Origin: Arenibacter aquaticus
Lineage (GTDB): Bacteria; Bacteroidota; Bacteroidia; Flavobacteriales; Flavobacteriaceae
DNA length: 64,000 nucleotides
Direction of reading: 5' to 3'
NCBI RefSeq assembly: GCF_003957295.1
Contig: NZ_RQPJ01000021.1
Coordinates: 108,210-172,209 of the forward strand
The position numbers and the translations under genes are program-made. Positions 50,423 through 59,945 of this stretch are shown here, one piece after another. The notes under the pieces are model-generated. The model did not search any database and was not told where the DNA came from. It saw only the letters and a list, made by a program, of their open reading frames with translations. Each line of letters starts with the position of its first letter. The first letter of the stretch is position 1.

Positions 50423-52341
50423 TTTAGATATTTTTGGATAAGAACTTCGATAAGTATAAATGCCAACGCTAAAATAACAAACCATTTCCAAAGCTCATTG
50501 ATGCTGTTGTCTTTTTGTATGGTTTGAAATAGAGCTGATACATCATTGTTTATAATATTGCCCTGAAGGTCACTATTGTTCATGTAATCCAGTTTACTTT
50601 CCTCCCTCGGAAGATTAAAACTGATATTTTTTATATCCTTTCCCAGGTGGGTAATACTATAAATTCCGGCAGATGTAGGGTAGTCGTCAAAAGTCAGGGT
50701 GGTTTTATTGCCATAGGATTGTTGATATGGAATAAACTCCTGGTTTTCATTGGAAACCTTTAGTATTTGGTCTTTGCCTAAACTGATGGGAATATCCAAG
50801 GTTATTTTATTCCCTACCATTTCATAGAGCCTTGGCATTTTTAGACTACTCATTCCCATATTATAGAAGGTGGGTACTATTAATGGGGACTGGGTAAAAT
50901 TAGAATTTTCCAAGGAAATGGGAGCAGTAAAAAGGTATAGACCATTTGCCCCTATCAGGAAGGGCTCCCCGTTTTGATAGGAGAGAATTTTAGGAAGGGA
51001 TGAGGTTGTTTTATAATAGCCGTTAACAGAGGGGTATTGAAAATTGCTCACTTCCTTATTAAATACATTTTCAAATAATGGGTGCGCAAAGGAAATCTGA
51101 CTAACTTTTCGCTCTTCCCCTATGCTGGAAACAAACTTGGAATTGGAGAAAGTCTTGATAAAAGTGTTGTATTCGTTGATATCGGCTCGGTTATTGGGAA
51201 TTATCACCAAATGACCCCCTGCCTTCCTAAAGGCTTGCAGGGTATTTTGTAGGGATAAGGGAATTGTATTCAGTTCATTGAGGATGATAAGGTTTTGTGA
51301 CGCTATGAGGCTATAGTTTAAAGCCTTTAAACTGAAGCTTGAAAAATGGAAGCTCTCTTCTGTATATATGCGTTCTAAGTAATCACTTGGCGTTTCCCCA
51401 ATAGACATCACCTTGATTTTTTCTTGCCTATTAAGGTTAAAATAGAGTTGGTTATCGTATTGCAACCCAGAGTCCGATATAAGTATTTTTCCATTGATCA
51501 CCTCCTTGGCCGGGATCGTAAAATGCACTTCCCCATGGAGGTCTTCATTAAAGGAAGCGGATGTCTTAGCAATTAAATTATCCCCATTGTACAAGGAAAC
51601 AGGGGTATTTTCAATTTTTAGGCTGGAAGTTAGGAAACAGCTCAGATCCAAATTCTCCGAGGAAATGGTTTGGGTAAAAGCAGAATCGATAGCAATGTTT
51701 AAAAGATCTTTTGGGACGCTCTGCACAACATACCTATTTATATTGTAAAGGGAGTCATTGGTCTGGGACAAAATACTCTTTTGAAAGTCCGAAATTAGGA
51801 CCAGGTCGTTTTGGGTGTTGGGCGTATCGGGGAAAAGGGTATTGGCCTTTATATAGATGTCGTTCAGCTGCAGTTGATTGGTGGAATAGGGAAGTGCAAG
51901 CAAATCATTTTTAATGTCGGCCAACGTTACCTCCTCAAACGTTTGGTCGTTGGTAAAAATGCTAAAGTTGGTTTCTGGTGGTACGGACTTTAGTAGTTGT
52001 TGCACCATATTTTCCAAAAGGGTCCCTGTTCCCATATTGGCCTGCATGCTTAGGGAGTTGTCCAGATATATTACAATGTTGTTGTTTTTTAAGGCCGATT
52101 TTCCAGGGATAAAGGGTTGGGCAAAGGCCACTATTAAAGCACTTAACAGTAGGAGACGTGTGAAAAGCAGCAACCATTTTTTTAAGGTATTGCTTCTTCG
52201 GGACTCGGCCACTACCTTTTTTAAAATTTTTACATTGGTAAAAGGGGTTTTTTTGAACTTACGAAGTTGAAATAGATGGATTAAAATTGGAATCAGTAGT
52301 AGAAAAAAAGCCCAAAGGAGTTCCGGATGTTTAAACAGCAT
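50419..52341 (-). CDS. BatA-like protein with N-terminal double membrane domain and VWA-like region
   Basis: The 640-residue protein starts at the ATG at 52341, giving the typical MLFKHPELLWAFFLLLIPIL membrane start. The first 95 residues form the BatA N-terminal domain (two helices, HLFQLRKFKKTPFTN between). Residues about 95-290 resemble a von Willebrand A domain, with YLDNSLSM in place of the DxSxS metal motif. The rest is a beta-rich extracytoplasmic region and a final helix (WFVILALAFILIEVLI). Bat proteins support oxygen tolerance and cell-envelope stress resistance in Bacteroides. It overlaps the dihydroorotase-like gene by four bases. Confidence 0.8.
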   Translation of the reverse strand: MLFKHPELLWAFFLLLIPILIHLFQLRKFKKTPFTNVKILKKVVAESRRSNTLKKWLLLFTRLLLLSALIVAFAQPFIPGKSALKNNNIVIYLDNSLSMQANMGTGTLLENMVQQLLKSVPPETNFSIFTNDQTFEEVTLADIKNDLLALPYSTNQLQLNDIYIKANTLFPDTPNTQNDLVLISDFQKSILSQTNDSLYNINRYVVQSVPKDLLNIAIDSAFTQTISSENLDLSCFLTSSLKIENTPVSLYNGDNLIAKTSASFNEDLHGEVHFTIPAKEVINGKILISDSGLQYDNQLYFNLNRQEKIKVMSIGETPSDYLERIYTEESFHFSSFSLKALNYSLIASQNLIILNELNTIPLSLQNTLQAFRKAGGHLVIIPNNRADINEYNTFIKTFSNSKFVSSIGEERKVSQISFAHPLFENVFNKEVSNFQYPSVNGYYKTTSSLPKILSYQNGEPFLIGANGLYLFTAPISLENSNFTQSPLIVPTFYNMGMSSLKMPRLYEMVGNKITLDIPISLGKDQILKVSNENQEFIPYQQSYGNKTTLTFDDYPTSAGIYSITHLGKDIKNISFNLPREESKLDYMNNSDLQGNIINNDVSALFQTIQKDNSINELWKWFVILALAFILIEVLIQKYLK

Positions 52342-52469
52342 TCCCAAAATTAATTTTTCAAATATAAGAAAAGTATTTAGGGGCATTTGTATTTATTATC
52401 TATAAATGAAGCAATACCGCCTAGGTTTTGGGAGAGGTGAATAAGGTTTGTGTTCCAACACTTTGAGAC

Positions 52470-53477
52470 TCAGCAAAAAAAGAAATAGTCAGAGTTAGGG
52501 CGTTTGCCCAATGACAATAAAAAATCTTCTATGAATTTTTGGGCTTCCTCATTGGCCACGGTAATGATAAGTTGCGGGTTATTTAATTGGCCGATTTCTG
52601 AATAATGGGCCATTTTTTTTCCGTAAATGGTCTTGCCTATTTTTTTGGAATTATCACAGACCCAAATAAAGTTGGTTTTCAGGGAGAGAAGACTTTTGGC
52701 CACCTCCTTACCTTTGTTCCCTGCTCCCCATAGCACCAACGGCCTTTGGGGTAGATGGTCCAATTTTAGAAAATAATGCAGTTTAATATCCAGAAAATAG
52801 TTCTGGGCATAATGTTCACTTGTCCTGGAAGTTCTTGTGGAATAATCGCGCCAATAATGAAGTAAAGCCTGGGTTGGGATGCATTTAAGCCCCAGTTCAT
52901 AGAAGCGAAAGGCCAGATCATAATCTTCCGGGTATCTATTGGGTAAGAATGCACCTGCCTTATCCAAATCGTTTTTATATACCATCCAACAAGGGGAAGG
53001 AATTACACATTCTTTATAAATTTCGGTATAATTGCTTCCTTGTTCCGTAAGCCGATTTAACCATTGCTCATAGCGTTTATAACCACCGCCAAGGCCTTCA
53101 TCCGAGAAGTACTCTACTTTGCCCAGGGCAATATGTCCCTGCCCGTGCTCTTGAAGGGATATGTACATGTTCTCCAATTTGTTTTGGGCCATTACATCAT
53201 CAGAATCCATCCTGGTAATAAAAGTTCCGCTAGCCCTGGAATAGGCAGTGCGAAGGGCGGCAATGATACCATTGCCCTCATTGTCAATAACCTTGATCCG
53301 CTCATCATTCATTGCAAAATCGTTCATGATATGGCCACTTTTGTCCGTGGAATGGTCATTTACGGCAAGTATCTCCCAGTTTTCATAGGATTGGTTTAGG
53401 GTAGATTCTATGCATTGAGGCAGATACTCCTCGGTGTTTTTAAAGGGGATAAGGATGCTGATATTACTTTTATTCAT
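52470..53477 (-). CDS. Glycosyltransferase family 2
   Basis: This 335-residue protein has the GT-A fold of family 2: ISILIPFKNTEEYLPQCIESTLNQS at the start, VNDHSTDKS near 40 and the metal-binding MDSDD near 95. The conserved SPCWMVYKNDL near 165 and YPEDYDLAFRF near 185 are typical acceptor-site elements. The C-terminal third has a Rossmann-like WGAGNKGKEVAKSLLSL, unlike most GT2 proteins, which suggests a second domain that binds a nucleotide. It lies apart from the other glycan genes and has no close neighbour on its strand. Confidence 0.88.
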   Translation of the reverse strand: MNKSNISILIPFKNTEEYLPQCIESTLNQSYENWEILAVNDHSTDKSGHIMNDFAMNDERIKVIDNEGNGIIAALRTAYSRASGTFITRMDSDDVMAQNKLENMYISLQEHGQGHIALGKVEYFSDEGLGGGYKRYEQWLNRLTEQGSNYTEIYKECVIPSPCWMVYKNDLDKAGAFLPNRYPEDYDLAFRFYELGLKCIPTQALLHYWRDYSTRTSRTSEHYAQNYFLDIKLHYFLKLDHLPQRPLVLWGAGNKGKEVAKSLLSLKTNFIWVCDNSKKIGKTIYGKKMAHYSEIGQLNNPQLIITVANEEAQKFIEDFLLSLGKRPNSDYFFFC

Positions 53478-54020
53478 TTGTCAAAAGTAGAAATATATTT
53501 GCTATGCATCCAAGATGGGATTAGCAATTAAATGTGTAGTGGACAACCACAGAAATTAAATTGACAGGGATATATACATTAAAAAGTTGTTTTTTTAATT
53601 GCCTCTTTATCCGTTTGTTCATTAAACGATTCCAATGTCAAATGGGTAGGTGACATAGAGGACAGTAAAACAGAGTTTTCTTGTCTTAAAAAAATCGGTT
53701 TTGTCAAAGGGCTCAAAACCAAAATGGTTTAGCTATAATGTTATGTCCGGGATGTTCGCTTTGTTACAAGTAGCATTTTAATCTGATGATTGGGGAGTTT
53801 CATGAAGTTTCAAAAGCATAGGAATAATGGGGATAAACAGAAATAAGCATCAAGAATTGGAGTTGGTAATTAAGAATATATAACTTTGGCGGCTTCAACA
53901 CTTTAAAAATGTAAGGAAAGTGTTTATTGGAAACAAATTATAGTCCAAAGCAAGGCTGTTGAATTGGAATATCAATCAGGACACTCTTTTAATACATATT
54001 AGTTTAATTAATAAGTTTTA
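53478..54020. other. Long intergenic region between divergent genes
   Basis: These 543 bases separate the glycosyltransferase and GH2 genes. I find no convincing gene; the longest ATG-initiated plus-strand frames are 11-18 codons. A hairpin of 7 paired bases occurs at 53697-53720 (GGTTTTG and CAAAACC). A promoter for the GH2 gene is near 53857-53888. The length suggests room for regulatory binding upstream of a carbohydrate-responsive gene. Confidence 0.5.
53857..53888 (+). promoter_or_regulatory. Probable promoter of the GH2 gene
   Basis: TTG (53857-53859) and TAACTTTG (53881-53888) are 21 bases apart, close to the Bacteroidetes consensus. The GH2 start codon is 190 bases downstream, so a long leader would result. 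Confidence 0.4.
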
Positions 54021-54077
54021 ATGGGGCAGACCGGCTGCAAACATAAAAAACAATTGAGAATAAGGTATAAGATTGGG

Positions 54078-57000
54078 ATGCAAAAAATTATAGAAAGTTG
54101 TAGGATTGCGGGCAAAACTGGAGCAATCCTAGGTTTGCTAATTGGTTTATTAATGATAGGATGCCATGACGTTGGCGATGTTGCCATTACCAATAATAGA
54201 ATAAGTTTTGATAAGGACTGGAAATTTATTCAAAAAGACGTGAAAGGGGCAGAACAGGTTGGCTTTGACGATGGCAATTGGCGAATTTTAAATGTACCCC
54301 ATGATTGGAGTATTGAGGGCGAATATAATGAACAGAACCCTATGGGCGCACAGTCGGGTTATTTGCCTGCAGGATTTGGTTGGTATAGAAAAACTATTTC
54401 TGTTCCCAAAAGTTGGAAGGGGAAACACATAGAAATCGACTTCGATGGGGTATTTATGAACAGTACGGTATGGGCCAATGGACAAGAATTGGGTACCAGA
54501 CCTTATGGTTGGATCTCTTTTGCTTATGATATAAGTGAAATTGTCAAAAAATCGGACAAAATAACCTTTGCGGTTCGTGTGGACAATGATAAACAACCCT
54601 CCGCACGTTGGTACACAGGAAGTGGTATTTATGCGCATACATGGATTAATATAAAAAATATGGCCCATATTCCCAGAGATGGGGTTTTTGTTTATACAGA
54701 AGGAAATAATGTTCTAGTGGAAACCGATATAGAAGCTAATGACATCAAATACAAAAGCGGTGAATTGGTAACCTCAATAGTGGATCAAAATGGAAATACA
54801 ATTGTTTCCCATATAGATGAAATAAATAGCCAGTCGCAGACTGTGGTTAAAACTACCTTGGCAGTTCCCGACCCTAAACAATGGTCTCTGGAAAATCCGT
54901 ATTTATACATCTTAAAGAGTGAACTTAAATTAGACAATGAGGTAGTAGATGTTGTACAGACAAAATTTGGCATTCGTGATATAGCTTGGAAGGCCCAAAC
55001 GGGCTTTTGGTTAAATGGTAAGAATATTAAACTTCAGGGTGTTTGTAACCATCAAGATGCAGGTGCTTTGGGTGCCGCTGTCCCGGATAAGATTCTTCGC
55101 TTTAGAATTCAGCAATTAAAGGATATGGGGGTAAATGCCATTAGAACGGCCCACAATCCTCAAACTCCCATGTTTTATGAAATATGTGACGAATTGGGAA
55201 TGTTGGTGATGGATGAAATTTTTGACGGCTGGAAAAGAAAAGCCAAAAATGACTACGGAGCACATTACTTTGATAATTGGTGGAAACGAGATTTGACCGA
55301 CTGGATCAAAAGGGATAGAAATCACCCATCGGTTATTATTTATAGTGTGGGTAATGAAACACGAGGTCCTATTGGCAAGGATTTGGTAGCACAATGTAAT
55401 CATTTAGATCCAACTCGCTCAGTAACTTCAGGGCATTCCGGTTCTGAATTCATGAATGTTTTAGGTGTAAACGGCAGCAGTGAAAAGAAAGGTTACATAG
55501 AAAATTTATCGACTCATCAAAAAGGAAAAGCCTTTATAGGTACAGAAAACACACATACTTGGCAAGTAAGAGGGTTTTATAGGACTAAAACATGGTTTAG
55601 GGATGGTTTTCCAAATAAAAAACAGCGACCGTACGAACTACCGGATTTAACCGAAAAAGAAGTTTTTACGCATGATTGGACAGAAGAGTCAGATCGAAAA
55701 AATAGAAAGCAAATATTCAATTCCAGTTACGACAATGCTACTGTACGCGTATCATCACGTTTAAATATAGAGCAACTTCGTGATATACCAGCCTATGCAG
55801 GTTCTTTTCGTTGGACTGGACATGACTATATTGGAGAAGCAGCTTATGTACATGGTGGTTGGCCATTTAGGGCATTTATGGGAGGTGCCATTGATTTGGC
55901 AAATTTTGAAAAAGATTTGTATTATTTGTATCAAAGTCAATGGACCACTGATCCAATGGTTCATATTCTGCCACATTGGACACATCCTAAAGTAGCATTG
56001 GGAACAGAAATTCCAGTATGGGTATATTCCAATTGTGATGAGGTGGAGTTGTTTTTTAACAATTCCTCGTTGGGGAGGATAAAACCGGGAACCAAGTGGG
56101 GTGAAATGCAATGCCAATGGATGGTGAAATGGCAACCAGGCACTATTAAAGCCGTTGGATACAGGAATAATAAGATTGTTGCCGAAGAAATCATAAGAAC
56201 AGCCAATGAGCCTGCAAAAATTAAATTATCAATAGACGGAAAACCTTTGGTTGACAAAGCGCATGATATAGTACAGGTACGGGTTACAAGTACTGATAGT
56301 ACTGGGGAGTTTTATCCATATGGGGAAAATAGAACCTATTTTAAGGTTATAGGGGCTGGGGCAATTAAAGCCTTGGATAATGGTAGCCCTGTAGACGTAG
56401 AACCACATGTTGGACCTAATCATAGAAAAGCATTTTATGGGCTTACACGGGCATATATAGTATCCACCAACAAGCTTGGTGATATTAATTTATTGGCTAG
56501 CTGTATTTTGGGAGAGAAAAAACTAATTACATCCAATAAGGTGAGCATTGATACGGAAATAATCAATTTAAGGGGAAATGGAATTGATCCGAAAATTGAA
56601 ATATTTTATACCACTGATGGGACCTTACCAACCATAAACTCCGAGGTTTATAGCCAAAGTTTTGAAGTTGACTTGGAAACAACCGTAAAAGCGTTAATAG
56701 TGGTAGATGGTAAGCCTACTCAGGTATTGGAAGAGCAATTTGGAGAAAATGAAGGGTTTACATGGAATGATAACCAGGGAGATACTATGTTTATAGGTGA
56801 TCAGGCGGAGGAAGCAACTATTGTCAACGCCAATATTCTGACCAAAGGAGAAAAATTCAATGGTAAAGGTTATGTGAGTTTAGATAAAATAAATGCTTCG
56901 GTAACATGGTATCAAGAAAATGACGGGGGAGCAGGGGCTACAGATTTGCATATACGTTATAGTACAAAAATAGATAATGCTCCAGGAACTTACGTGAAAG

Positions 57001-57176
57001 TCAATGTTAATGGAAAAGTTGTCAAGGATAAATTTTTCCTACCCAATACAGCCAATATAGGACGTTCTTGGAACACCATTAAAATTCCAATTCTCATAGA
57101 TCGCGGAGCAAACACAATAAAACTGGAGACTGTGGAGAATAAAGGCCTTTATTTGGATGAAATTCTAATAAAATAA
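54078..57176 (+). CDS. Glycoside hydrolase family 2 lipoprotein (beta-galactosidase-like)
   Basis: The 1032-residue protein begins at the ATG at 54078, which gives a lipoprotein signal with lipobox LMIGC. An earlier ATG at 54021 would add 19 residues with no signal. The order is sugar-binding domain (about 40-215), immunoglobulin-like domain (220-320), and TIM barrel (320-620) with acid/base E427 in GNETR and nucleophile E490 in GTENTHTW. After these come a beta-sandwich region, a chitobiase C-terminal-like segment (YTTDGTLPT, about 850) and a carbohydrate-binding module at the end (ADLHIRYST to GLYLDEILIK). It probably cleaves a terminal beta-linked galactose or related sugar at the cell surface. 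Confidence 0.9.
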   Translation: MQKIIESCRIAGKTGAILGLLIGLLMIGCHDVGDVAITNNRISFDKDWKFIQKDVKGAEQVGFDDGNWRILNVPHDWSIEGEYNEQNPMGAQSGYLPAGFGWYRKTISVPKSWKGKHIEIDFDGVFMNSTVWANGQELGTRPYGWISFAYDISEIVKKSDKITFAVRVDNDKQPSARWYTGSGIYAHTWINIKNMAHIPRDGVFVYTEGNNVLVETDIEANDIKYKSGELVTSIVDQNGNTIVSHIDEINSQSQTVVKTTLAVPDPKQWSLENPYLYILKSELKLDNEVVDVVQTKFGIRDIAWKAQTGFWLNGKNIKLQGVCNHQDAGALGAAVPDKILRFRIQQLKDMGVNAIRTAHNPQTPMFYEICDELGMLVMDEIFDGWKRKAKNDYGAHYFDNWWKRDLTDWIKRDRNHPSVIIYSVGNETRGPIGKDLVAQCNHLDPTRSVTSGHSGSEFMNVLGVNGSSEKKGYIENLSTHQKGKAFIGTENTHTWQVRGFYRTKTWFRDGFPNKKQRPYELPDLTEKEVFTHDWTEESDRKNRKQIFNSSYDNATVRVSSRLNIEQLRDIPAYAGSFRWTGHDYIGEAAYVHGGWPFRAFMGGAIDLANFEKDLYYLYQSQWTTDPMVHILPHWTHPKVALGTEIPVWVYSNCDEVELFFNNSSLGRIKPGTKWGEMQCQWMVKWQPGTIKAVGYRNNKIVAEEIIRTANEPAKIKLSIDGKPLVDKAHDIVQVRVTSTDSTGEFYPYGENRTYFKVIGAGAIKALDNGSPVDVEPHVGPNHRKAFYGLTRAYIVSTNKLGDINLLASCILGEKKLITSNKVSIDTEIINLRGNGIDPKIEIFYTTDGTLPTINSEVYSQSFEVDLETTVKALIVVDGKPTQVLEEQFGENEGFTWNDNQGDTMFIGDQAEEATIVNANILTKGEKFNGKGYVSLDKINASVTWYQENDGGAGATDLHIRYSTKIDNAPGTYVKVNVNGKVVKDKFFLPNTANIGRSWNTIKIPILIDRGANTIKLETVENKGLYLDEILIK

Positions 57177-57181
57177 ATGGT

Positions 57182-57216
57182 ATAAACCTACATACACTTG
57201 CCGTATGTAGGTTTAT
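57182..57216. terminator. Bidirectional hairpin terminator between GH2 and GH20 genes
   Basis: ATAAACCTACATAC (57182-57195) and GTATGTAGGTTTAT (57203-57216) form a perfect 14-base stem with a 7-base loop, lying between the convergent genes. T-rich tails follow on the plus strand (GTTTTGC). Confidence 0.85.
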
Positions 57217-57237
57217 GTTTTGCAAGCTAGATGAAGT

Positions 57238-58338
57238 CTAATCGCTATTTTCACCAATCGGTTCCAGATCCTTTATTGCGGCCAACATAGCCCTAAGACA
57301 GGCCTCTTGGGAAACAGGATGCTTTGTTTTTTCTTTTTGGGTATGATAGCTTTTAATGAATCCGCTGGCAGAAGACCAGACAGTATGCATCACGCCCAAA
57401 AAGTGCTTCTCCATTTCTGGGGTAGAATTTTCTTTAAAGTTATACATCATCATAACCTGTTCCCTGGCCACTTCGGGCTTCTTCCAAGGACAGGCAATAA
57501 CGTCCAATCCCTTAAGGGCAAATAGGGCAGGGGTTGGAAGGGCCTTTTCATAATGCCAGTCGCATATCACCACAGATTTATCAATTAAGTCTATGGCCCT
57601 GGCCGTGTTGTTCATACTGGCCTCCCACATCCCAATACCGGAGGTGGATGCATCTATTAAACGATCGCCCCAAATCCATAGCCGTTTGTTGTTCATCTCT
57701 AAATGCCGACTTATCTTATTAACTTCATTGGCAAAAAGAGTAGCCGGATCTTTCCCTTGGCAGCGAGGACATTTTTCATCCGCAATGTAAAATACCTCAT
57801 CCATTCCTGCGTGAAAAGCTTCGGCCTCAAAGACAGAAATAATTTCATCTACTAGATCAAACACTACATTGTGCACTTTTGGATGCAATGGACAATAACT
57901 TTTGCAGTAAAGTCCATCAGCATTTGGCCATTCATATTTTTCAGGTATTTTAACATGGGGCGTTTCATCAAATTGGGGATAAACCTCCAAAAGTTTATTG
58001 GTTTTCCCTGCCCAACTCTGATGTCCTAATAAATTAACTTGAGGAATTAGATTTATATGGTGTTTTTTGGCAACAGCAACCAGTTTCTTTATTTGCTCTT
58101 TGGATAATGGATTAGTGCCCCTTAATTCGGGCCTAGATTCGTAGGCGTAATTAAAATCTACGCGTAATACAAGGGTGTTGATACCATTTGGGCCCAATTC
58201 TTCATCCACGAATTTTACAAACTCGTCCACACCATCGGCATTGGGAGCAGCTATACAGAGCCCCTGCACTTTGAAGGTATTTTGCCCGTTGCATACAAGG
58301 GTTCCCAGCGTTAACAATATAAGGAAAATCTTACCCAT
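57238..58338 (-). CDS. Family 20-type glycoside hydrolase, exported
   Basis: The 366-residue protein starts at the ATG at 58338, giving the signal MGKIFLILLTLGTLVCNGQ. An ATG at 58365 would add nine residues before it. The TIM barrel contains the GH20-type catalytic dyad D180-E181 (HAGMDEVF); in GH20 the aspartate positions the N-acetyl group of the substrate and the glutamate is the acid. Other conserved parts are LIPQVNLLGHQSW and LWIWGDRL. A CPRC motif after the dyad (ADEKCPRCQ) could bind zinc. N-acetylhexosaminidase activity is likely. It is part of a small glycan-degrading group with the GH2 and SGNH genes. Confidence 0.85.
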   Translation of the reverse strand: MGKIFLILLTLGTLVCNGQNTFKVQGLCIAAPNADGVDEFVKFVDEELGPNGINTLVLRVDFNYAYESRPELRGTNPLSKEQIKKLVAVAKKHHINLIPQVNLLGHQSWAGKTNKLLEVYPQFDETPHVKIPEKYEWPNADGLYCKSYCPLHPKVHNVVFDLVDEIISVFEAEAFHAGMDEVFYIADEKCPRCQGKDPATLFANEVNKISRHLEMNNKRLWIWGDRLIDASTSGIGMWEASMNNTARAIDLIDKSVVICDWHYEKALPTPALFALKGLDVIACPWKKPEVAREQVMMMYNFKENSTPEMEKHFLGVMHTVWSSASGFIKSYHTQKEKTKHPVSQEACLRAMLAAIKDLEPIGENSD

Positions 58339-58397
58339 AGTAATAATAGAATGGTTTTGACTCATGAAAAATTACCCCAAATAATATGGTCCATAAT

Positions 58398-59090
58398 CTA
58401 TTGCCGTTGTAATGCTTCTTTTATGGCCGTTTCCACCAAGGGTTCCATTAAGGCATAACCCGCAGCGGTAGGATGTACCCCGTCCTTGGCATATTTTTTT
58501 GGAAGTCCGTTGTTATCATCGGCCATAACGGAAAAGTAGTCCAAATAAATATGGCCATTGGCTTCGGCATATTCTTTTAGTAATGTATTTAAAGCCGGTA
58601 TTTTTTCGTTGGGTTTCAGTCCTGGTCTCCAAGGGTAATCAAAGGCCGGTAGTACAGAGGAAATAATAACTTTAATTCCGTTGGCCCTAGCCAATTGGGC
58701 CATGGATTTAATATTGTCCACTATCATTTTTGGAGTAGCAGGTCCAGTATTTCCTGCAATATCATTGGTGCCTGCCAAAATAACCACTACTTTAGGTTTT
58801 AAATCTATTACATCCTGTCTAAAGCGCAATAGCATTTGTGGAGTGGTCTGTCCGCTTATACCTCTATTGATATATGGTTTCCCCTTAAAAAAGTTAGGCC
58901 TAGTATTTATCCATCCAATTGTTATGGAGTTACCCATGAATACCACTCGGTCTTCATTGGCCTGGGGCTCACCCAATTTTTTGTTGTCTTCGGAAAAGTG
59001 CTTCAGATTGGGCCAATCTTGGGCAATGGTATCGTTCATGGTAAAGAGTGTGAATAGAGAAAAAATTAATGGTAGTCCAAGGCTTTTCAT
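58398..59090 (-). CDS. SGNH/GDSL hydrolase (acetylesterase-like), exported
   Basis: This 230-residue protein has a signal peptide (about 1-23) and the four SGNH blocks: block I GNSITIGW with the nucleophile S55, block II glycine in NRGISGQTT, block III asparagine in LAGTNDIAG, and block V with D203 and H206 in DGVHPTAAG. The general pattern is that of lysophospholipase and carbohydrate acetylesterase enzymes. Next to the GH20 gene (59 bases) on the same strand, it is likely to remove acetyl groups from the glycan handled by these hydrolases. Confidence 0.88.
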   Translation of the reverse strand: MKSLGLPLIFSLFTLFTMNDTIAQDWPNLKHFSEDNKKLGEPQANEDRVVFMGNSITIGWINTRPNFFKGKPYINRGISGQTTPQMLLRFRQDVIDLKPKVVVILAGTNDIAGNTGPATPKMIVDNIKSMAQLARANGIKVIISSVLPAFDYPWRPGLKPNEKIPALNTLLKEYAEANGHIYLDYFSVMADDNNGLPKKYAKDGVHPTAAGYALMEPLVETAIKEALQRQ

Positions 59091-59161
59091 GGAGTTGGTT
59101 TTATGTGGTTTAATAATTGGTTACTGTAAATTGTTAATAGGGATAAAATAATTTATAATTT

Positions 59162-59653
59162 TTACAAAGGACGATCCTCATTTTCTAATTGTAGCTTATC
59201 TTCTTTGCTCAAAGCTAGATCTTCTATCAATCTCACTTTCGTAGGTCTCAATTTTATAAGATACAGGAGTAAAAGTAAGGAAATTACTAAATAAAATACA
59301 TTACTGCGCAACATAAAGACTATGGCGCTAAAAAACGTTGCCATATCCAGTATGGCAAAACGTACCATGCAGGTTTGTTGGTAATGAACCACCTTTTTTC
59401 TTAAAGAATTATTCTTTGGTATTTGGGCCAATTTTTTTTGGAAGTAATAATTACTACCAAAATAAGCAATCATAGCAATGAGCGGGACTAGGTATACAAA
59501 AGCGGTGTTTCCGGTAGGAAAGCCTAAGATAAGATCATTGGTTGTTATAAAAATAAAGAGGATAAACAATAGAATTCCTGCGGTAACAGCAGAGTGGGTA
59601 ATGGATAATGAAAATAAAATTCTTTTGAATGTTAGGGTTTTGGCATTGCTCAT
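59162..59653 (-). CDS. Membrane protein of unknown function
   Basis: This 163-residue protein has four hydrophobic helices at about 18-37, 44-63, 90-110 and 117-134, a basic internal loop (QKKLAQIPKNNSLRKKVVHYQQ), and an acidic C-terminal tail (LSKEDKLQLENEDRPL). I recognise no family. It lies 71 bases upstream of the SGNH gene on the same strand and may be transcribed with it, but nothing else connects them. Confidence 0.6.
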   Translation of the reverse strand: MSNAKTLTFKRILFSLSITHSAVTAGILLFILFIFITTNDLILGFPTGNTAFVYLVPLIAMIAYFGSNYYFQKKLAQIPKNNSLRKKVVHYQQTCMVRFAILDMATFFSAIVFMLRSNVFYLVISLLLLLYLIKLRPTKVRLIEDLALSKEDKLQLENEDRPL

Positions 59654-59945
59654 AGTAAGTTAATTGTTGCGCTAAGTTGTCATGCACTTCCCATGTAAAA
59701 AGAGAAGTAAACATCCTTTGGGTAAATAGTTATAAAGGTAAGGTCTTTGGCTTTTTAAGCAAGGTATCGGTGTATCAAATTATTATTATACCAAACCGTA
59801 CCCAATCTTATTAAAAACCATCCTCGAAACCAATCCGCTTCATATTGAGGCATAACATATCTATTGGCCCCAAAATTTTGTTTATTTTTAGGACGCTAAT
59901 TCACAAAGCGGATTAAGAGATTTAATATCCCAATACCTAATAGAC
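59654..59945. other. Divergent promoter region with a long-spaced inverted repeat
   Basis: AATCCGCTT (59832-59840) and AAGCGGATT (59906-59914) are an inverted repeat separated by 65 bases, upstream of the response regulator gene. No gene is seen in this 292-base region. Confidence 0.35.
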
